Assembly: GCA_937925655.1 (NCBI GenBank)
Contig: CALAMC010000095.1
Coordinates: forward strand, 1 to 10,620
Source: an uncultured candidate division Zixibacteria bacterium
GTDB taxonomy: Bacteria > Zixibacteria > MSB-5A5 > GN15 > PGXB01
Direction of reading: 5' to 3'
Length of the DNA stretch: 10,620 nucleotides
The position numbers and the translations under genes were made by a program. Under the pieces are notes generated by a model, which was not told the DNA's origin, searched no databases, and saw only the letters and a list, made by a program, of their open reading frames with translations. This document shows, one piece after another, positions 7,373 through 10,620 of the stretch; positions within the stretch are counted from its first letter, which is position 1, and every line of letters begins with the position of its first letter.

Positions 7373-7379
7373 TTAGACC

Positions 7380-7408
7380 TTGACGAATCCTTGCGGCCGT
7401 CATATATT
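7380..7408 (+). promoter_or_regulatory. Probable sigma70-type promoter for the VWA protein gene
   Basis: TTGACG (7380-7385) and TATATT (7403-7408) each match five of six consensus bases and are separated by exactly 17 bases. The promoter starts eight bases after the long stem-loop. Initiation near 7415 would leave a leader of about 375 bases ahead of the ATG at 7790. Confidence 0.5.
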
Positions 7409-7671
7409 ATTATCTGATAGTCGCTTAGACTATAGTGAGTTTTTGGCCTACATTCTATTTATACTTATCTTTTAAGCATATTTGACAAGGGTCAGGTATG
7501 TACTTGATTATTGCTCTTTGAATGATGTACTTAATACCGCTGATGCTGATAGCGTGTACCATATAATTTAAGGAGGGTGCCGGTAAATCAAGCTAACGAA
7601 TTTTTCCGTCGGTGATCCGCCGATGTTATTGTTCTTGAGAGTATGTTCACTGCTAAAAAAGCGAGCACGAT

Positions 7672-7701
7672 TTGACAACGCTCGATTACTGCGGGTATCT
7701 T
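7672..7701 (+). promoter_or_regulatory. Second, closer promoter candidate for the VWA protein gene
   Basis: A perfect TTGACA (7672-7677) is followed after 18 bases by TATCTT (7696-7701), four of six matches. Use of it would shorten the leader to about 80 bases. A third TTGACA at 7482-7487 has only GATTAT (7506-7511) as its -10. These may be alternative promoters or chance hits in AT-rich DNA. Confidence 0.3.
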
Positions 7702-7724
7702 TCGAACCGCGGCGGGCGCAATGG

Positions 7725-7754
7725 ATTCCGGCCCGGCAGGCGTATAGCCGGAAT
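7725..7754 (+). repeat. Perfect 8-bp hairpin just upstream of the VWA gene ribosome site
   Basis: ATTCCGGC (7725-7732) is the exact reverse complement of GCCGGAAT (7747-7754), with a 14-base loop. It ends 20 bases before the AGGAGG ribosome site. The following bases (GAAAATTTTAG) are AT-rich but not a T-run, so attenuation or translational control is possible but unproven. A weaker CGAGC/GCTCG hairpin (7662-7666 and 7680-7684) lies just before it. Confidence 0.45.
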
Positions 7755-7774
7755 GAAAATTTTAGCATTTCTTC

Positions 7775-7780
7775 AGGAGG
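7775..7780 (+). promoter_or_regulatory. Strong ribosome binding site of the VWA protein gene
   Basis: AGGAGG at 7775-7780 is a near-ideal Shine-Dalgarno sequence nine bases before the ATG at 7790. It also touches an ATG at 7781, but that codon is too close to be used and is out of frame with the long reading frame. This settles the start at 7790, whose product begins with a signal peptide. Confidence 0.85.
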
Positions 7781-7789
7781 ATGCGCCAG

Positions 7790-10620
7790 ATGAAACGAAT
7801 CGTGGGGGGAGTCCTTACCGGACTCATAGTGTTATTTCTGACGGCCCTGGCTGACCCGGTCTTTGAGGGGCCCGAAGGAGATCTTTATCTTATCGACGAC
7901 GGATCCAAATCGAATCCGATCACTTATCCGGAAAAACTGCAATCCAATGTCGCGGTCCGCAACAATACGACCGACACGGTAATCATATCCCAGCTGGATT
8001 GCGGCATGTTTCCGACTATTTGTTTATATGTGGACGTGCTGGACTCGGCCGGATACCCGGTCGGCGGCCTTACCGCAGACAGTTTCTGCATCTCTCAAGA
8101 CGGCAACCCGATCGACTCTTTTTCAATCGAGGAGCTGACGCTCGATTCCTGTATTACTTCTGTGGCGCTGGTGATTGACGTCAGCGGTAGTATGAATGAC
8201 AATAATAAAATTGCCGCCGCGCGCAATGCCGCTCATAGTTTCGTGAATAATATGGACATTTACGACCGCGTCGCTATCATTACATTTGGTAACTGCTATA
8301 CGGTCGTTCAGAATTTCACCAGCGACCAGGCCTTACTCCATTCCAAAATCAATACCATTTCGGCCAACGGCTGGACGGCCGCTTTTGACGGTATCTGGAA
8401 AGGGGTTGACCTGACCCGTCTGGAGCTGGGCAGCAAAGCCGTCATCGCCATGTCCGACGGCATGGAAAATTACAGCCAGAACTGCGGGGGTACGGGAACT
8501 CCCGACGGCCTCTGGATCGGCCAGCCGCCCCAGGGGTGGTGGCCGGGCACACCTGATCCCGATGGCTGGACTGATGACTCAACCCTGATTGTAAATCTCG
8601 CCCAGAGTTCCGGAATACCCATTTATACTATAAGTCTCGGCAATTCCTTTGATCCCCAGTACCTGATAGATCTGGCGGTGGCCACCGGCGGTAGCTATAA
8701 CCACGCCCCGACCGGCAATGATATCGCATTAATCTATGATGAAATAAAACAGCGCTTGTGCAGTCGCTACCTGATTTGCTATACCAGCCCCGACACCATC
8801 CAGAATGGTGATTGGCATGTGGTGACGGCCTGCCGCCGCGATGAACTGGCCAATTGCGAACCGTGTGATGTCGATTCCTGCCAGGAAATCGATTCTCCTG
8901 AAATCACTCGGACGCCGACCACGACCGGCCTGTCGGATACCTGTGCCCGCTGGGATACCAGTGTGGAAATTTGCACCTGGGTGGTCGACCTGGATACGCC
9001 GCAGGAAGACCTGGAGGTAAAATTATACTATCGCAACGCCGGAAATGTCAGCTATACCTCGGTCATCATGAACCGAACCGACAGCTTATACTGCTATACC
9101 ATTCCGGCCAGCGTTCTGGACTGTGACGCCGACAGCATCCAGTATTATATAACCGCCTCGGATGGACAGGTGACGGTTTCCTCCCCGGCCCTGGCACCGA
9201 CCTATCATTATGCCTTTGCCATTTGCGAAAATTACCCCCCCACGGTTTTCGCGGGCAATGACACGACGGTAGCCCAGTGCACTCCGGCCCAGATATGCTG
9301 GAATACATCTGCGTCCGACCCCGATGGTAATCTAAAAATCGTGGAAAAAATTATCGGTCCGGGGACCTTCAATGGCACCCAGATCTGTTTCACCCCGACC
9401 GGTACGCTCGACTATGAATTCGTTCTACGGGCAACCGACAGTTGCGGCCTGACCGCCTTCGACACGGTTGTCGTGCATTATTATATGAACCGTCCGCCGG
9501 TAGCTAATGCCGGTCGGGACTCCACCCTGTTTTTATGTTCCGCTCAACAGATATGCTGGACCGCCGGTTGCAGCGACCCCGACGGTAACCTTTCCACCTG
9601 TACGCTGGTTAGTCCGGTCGGTTCATACAATGGCACCAATATTTGCTTTACGCCCGATACGGCCGGCGTTTATCGCTTCATTATGCAGGCCACTGACGCC
9701 TGCGGCCAGACCAAGCGCGATACCTCATTTATAACCGTGACTTTCAATCATGCCCCGGTCTGCAATATCCCTGACGACACCGCCTTCTTCCAGTGCACCC
9801 CGGCGCAGGTCAGCCTGCCGGTTGGAGGCAGCGATATCGACGGCAATTTCAATTCCTGCCAGATTATGTCCGGGCCCGGCTCGCTTATTGGCGGCAACTG
9901 GGTCTATACTCCTTCCGCCAGTCAGGTCGTGACCGTCGTCATTCGTTGCACCGACAACTGCGGGGCCTATTGTGAAGACCAGTTTATGGTCAATTTCACC
10001 ATTGACGCCAAACCGACCATCAGCCTCGGTCCCGACCGGAACATTTTCCAATGTTCCACCGAAGAAATCTGCATCGATTATACCATATCCGACCCTGACC
10101 CGGGTCAATCGCTGGTGGTATCTCTACTTACGGCGGTGGGCACGGTCAATCAGGCCGACTCAACCATCTGTTTTACTCCCGATACGGCCGGGCAGTACCG
10201 CTTTATTGCGCAGGTCGAAGACCCCTGCGGCAAGAAGGGTTATGATACGGTTAAAGTCACCGTATCGTTTAACGCCCCGCCGGTGGCTAATGCCGGAAGC
10301 GACCAGACTTTATTCCAGTGTTCCCCGACAACCATCAGCTGGGCCGCCTCCTGCAGCGATCCCAACGGTAATCTTTCCAGTTGTCAATTAATCAGCCCGG
10401 TTGGATCATATAACGGCACGCAGATATCCTTCACCCCGACCGGCACCGGGATTTATGAGTTCATTCTCAAAGCCACCGATGCTTGTGGTTTGATGGATTA
10501 TGACACTTCTTATATTACCGTCACGCTCAACTCACCACCGGTTATAACCGCCCAGGCCGATACCACGCTTTTCCTGTGTCAGCCACAGTCAGTCTGCGTC
10601 TCATATTCGGTCAGTGATCC
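7790..10620 (+). CDS. Secreted VWA-domain protein with tandem Cys-containing Ig-like repeats (cut by right edge)
   Basis: The frame stays open from the ATG for 943 codons to the edge, so the C-terminus is missing. Residues 1-21 (MKRIVGGVLTGLIVLFLTALA) are a signal peptide with a likely cut before D22. Residues about 70-115 (LDSAGYPVGGLTADSFCISQDG) form the short beta domain often placed before secreted VWA domains. The VWA domain (about 124-330) has an intact metal site: DVSGS (D130, S132, S134), T196 in NGWTAAFDG, and D223 in MSDGMEN, implying metal-dependent ligand binding. Residues about 335-480 are a Cys-rich linker followed by an Ig-like unit. From residue 481 come repeats of about 86 residues with conserved Cys, DPDGN and YNGT motifs. 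Adhesion or matrix binding outside the cell is the likely role, by analogy with other secreted VWA proteins; the partner is unknown. The C-terminal anchor or sorting signal is outside the window. Confidence 0.88.
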   Translation, partial: MKRIVGGVLTGLIVLFLTALADPVFEGPEGDLYLIDDGSKSNPITYPEKLQSNVAVRNNTTDTVIISQLDCGMFPTICLYVDVLDSAGYPVGGLTADSFCISQDGNPIDSFSIEELTLDSCITSVALVIDVSGSMNDNNKIAAARNAAHSFVNNMDIYDRVAIITFGNCYTVVQNFTSDQALLHSKINTISANGWTAAFDGIWKGVDLTRLELGSKAVIAMSDGMENYSQNCGGTGTPDGLWIGQPPQGWWPGTPDPDGWTDDSTLIVNLAQSSGIPIYTISLGNSFDPQYLIDLAVATGGSYNHAPTGNDIALIYDEIKQRLCSRYLICYTSPDTIQNGDWHVVTACRRDELANCEPCDVDSCQEIDSPEITRTPTTTGLSDTCARWDTSVEICTWVVDLDTPQEDLEVKLYYRNAGNVSYTSVIMNRTDSLYCYTIPASVLDCDADSIQYYITASDGQVTVSSPALAPTYHYAFAICENYPPTVFAGNDTTVAQCTPAQICWNTSASDPDGNLKIVEKIIGPGTFNGTQICFTPTGTLDYEFVLRATDSCGLTAFDTVVVHYYMNRPPVANAGRDSTLFLCSAQQICWTAGCSDPDGNLSTCTLVSPVGSYNGTNICFTPDTAGVYRFIMQATDACGQTKRDTSFITVTFNHAPVCNIPDDTAFFQCTPAQVSLPVGGSDIDGNFNSCQIMSGPGSLIGGNWVYTPSASQVVTVVIRCTDNCGAYCEDQFMVNFTIDAKPTISLGPDRNIFQCSTEEICIDYTISDPDPGQSLVVSLLTAVGTVNQADSTICFTPDTAGQYRFIAQVEDPCGKKGYDTVKVTVSFNAPPVANAGSDQTLFQCSPTTISWAASCSDPNGNLSSCQLISPVGSYNGTQISFTPTGTGIYEFILKATDACGLMDYDTSYITVTLNSPPVITAQADTTLFLCQPQSVCVSYSVSD
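9230..10620 (+). repeat. Tandem array of about 258-base (86-residue) Ig-like coding repeats
   Basis: Five complete units and the start of a sixth lie head to tail. They begin at 9230 (NYPPTVFAG), 9488 (NRPPVANAG), 9746 (NHAPVCNIP), 10004 (DAKPTISLG), 10271 (NAPPVANAG) and 10529 (NSPPVITAQ). Four are exactly 86 residues and the fourth is 89. Most share a PP start, a Cys about 16-17 residues in, a DPDGN-like turn, GSYNGT or GTFNGT, CFTP, and ATDxCG near the end. Units two and five are the most alike in protein but differ at many silent positions, so the duplications are not recent. The array continues past the right edge. Confidence 0.88.

Larger units (their letters stand above)
7178..7789. 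other. 612-base AT-rich spacer: stem-loop, promoters and long structured leader
   Basis: No convincing gene is present. Reading rightward, the stretch holds a repeated CGGGTATTTT (7293-7302 and 7350-7359), a long stem-loop (7312-7372), a good promoter (7380-7408), two further TTGACA hexamers (7482-7487 and 7672-7677), and a run of small hairpins between about 7600 and 7755 before the ribosome site of the VWA gene. I could not match the leader to a known riboswitch class. Confidence 0.75.

Noticed and set aside
7429..7442. CTATAGTGAGT, which resembles the reverse complement of part of the T7 phage promoter
   Set aside because: Only 11 bases match, the rest of the promoter is absent, and no phage gene is nearby; a chance match.
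7700..7720. TTCGAACC-like sequence suggestive of a tRNA T-loop on the minus strand
   Set aside because: The flanking bases do not form a five-pair T-stem, and no acceptor, D or anticodon arms can be built at the right distances.
9507..10391. Several plus- and minus-strand open frames inside the repeat array (for example 9972-10391 plus and 9725-10108 minus)
   Set aside because: They are out-of-frame readings of the Ig-like repeats. Their products are Pro/Arg/Ser-rich and have no start context.

Overview
The window looks like a piece of a free-living bacterial chromosome: long, moderately GC-rich genes separated by clearly AT-rich spacers, standard code, Shine-Dalgarno-led starts and sigma70-type promoter motifs. 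It carries two large secreted proteins. One is a beta-propeller/beta-helix protein and the other a von Willebrand A (VWA) protein with Cys-rich Ig-like repeats. Together with a PPDK-N-type ATP-grasp protein, this suits an environmental lineage of the FCB group (for example Zixibacteria) or a neighbouring candidate phylum. That placement is a judgement from style, not a measured assignment. No rRNA, tRNA, CRISPR, insertion sequence or phage gene was found.

Layout. (1) 1-2076, minus strand: N-terminal 692 residues of a secreted protein, cut by the left edge. It has a signal peptide, an Asp-box/beta-propeller-like half and a right-handed beta-helix-like half. (2) 2077-2781: a 705-base divergent spacer. 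It holds a textbook sigma70 promoter (TTGACA-N17-TATAAT) for the minus-strand gene, which implies an untranslated leader of about 315 bases, and an operator-like cluster of palindromes and direct repeats. (3) 2782-4068, plus: complete glutamate dehydrogenase (gdhA), followed by a likely intrinsic terminator. (4) 4340-7177, plus: complete 945-residue protein. It joins a sensor-like N-terminal region, a helical middle, a PPDK N-terminal ATP-grasp domain and a conserved C-terminal region in place of the usual phosphohistidine and PEP domains. (5) 7178-7789: AT-rich spacer with a 21-bp-arm stem-loop, a good promoter directly downstream, and a long hairpin-rich leader. (6) 7790-10620, plus: N-terminal 943 residues of a secreted VWA protein with at least five tandem repeats of about 86 residues, cut by the right edge.

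How the genes relate. There is no tight operon; every gene appears to have its own spacer and promoter. gdhA links 2-oxoglutarate/ammonium and glutamate. The ATP-grasp protein may act on a phosphotransfer or pyruvate/PEP-like substrate, but its reaction is unknown. The two outer genes encode exported proteins with similar signal peptides and long leaders, and probably act at the cell surface or outside the cell. The most unusual material is the architecture of the 945-residue protein, the repeat array of the VWA protein, and the structured or very long leaders of the two secreted-protein genes.
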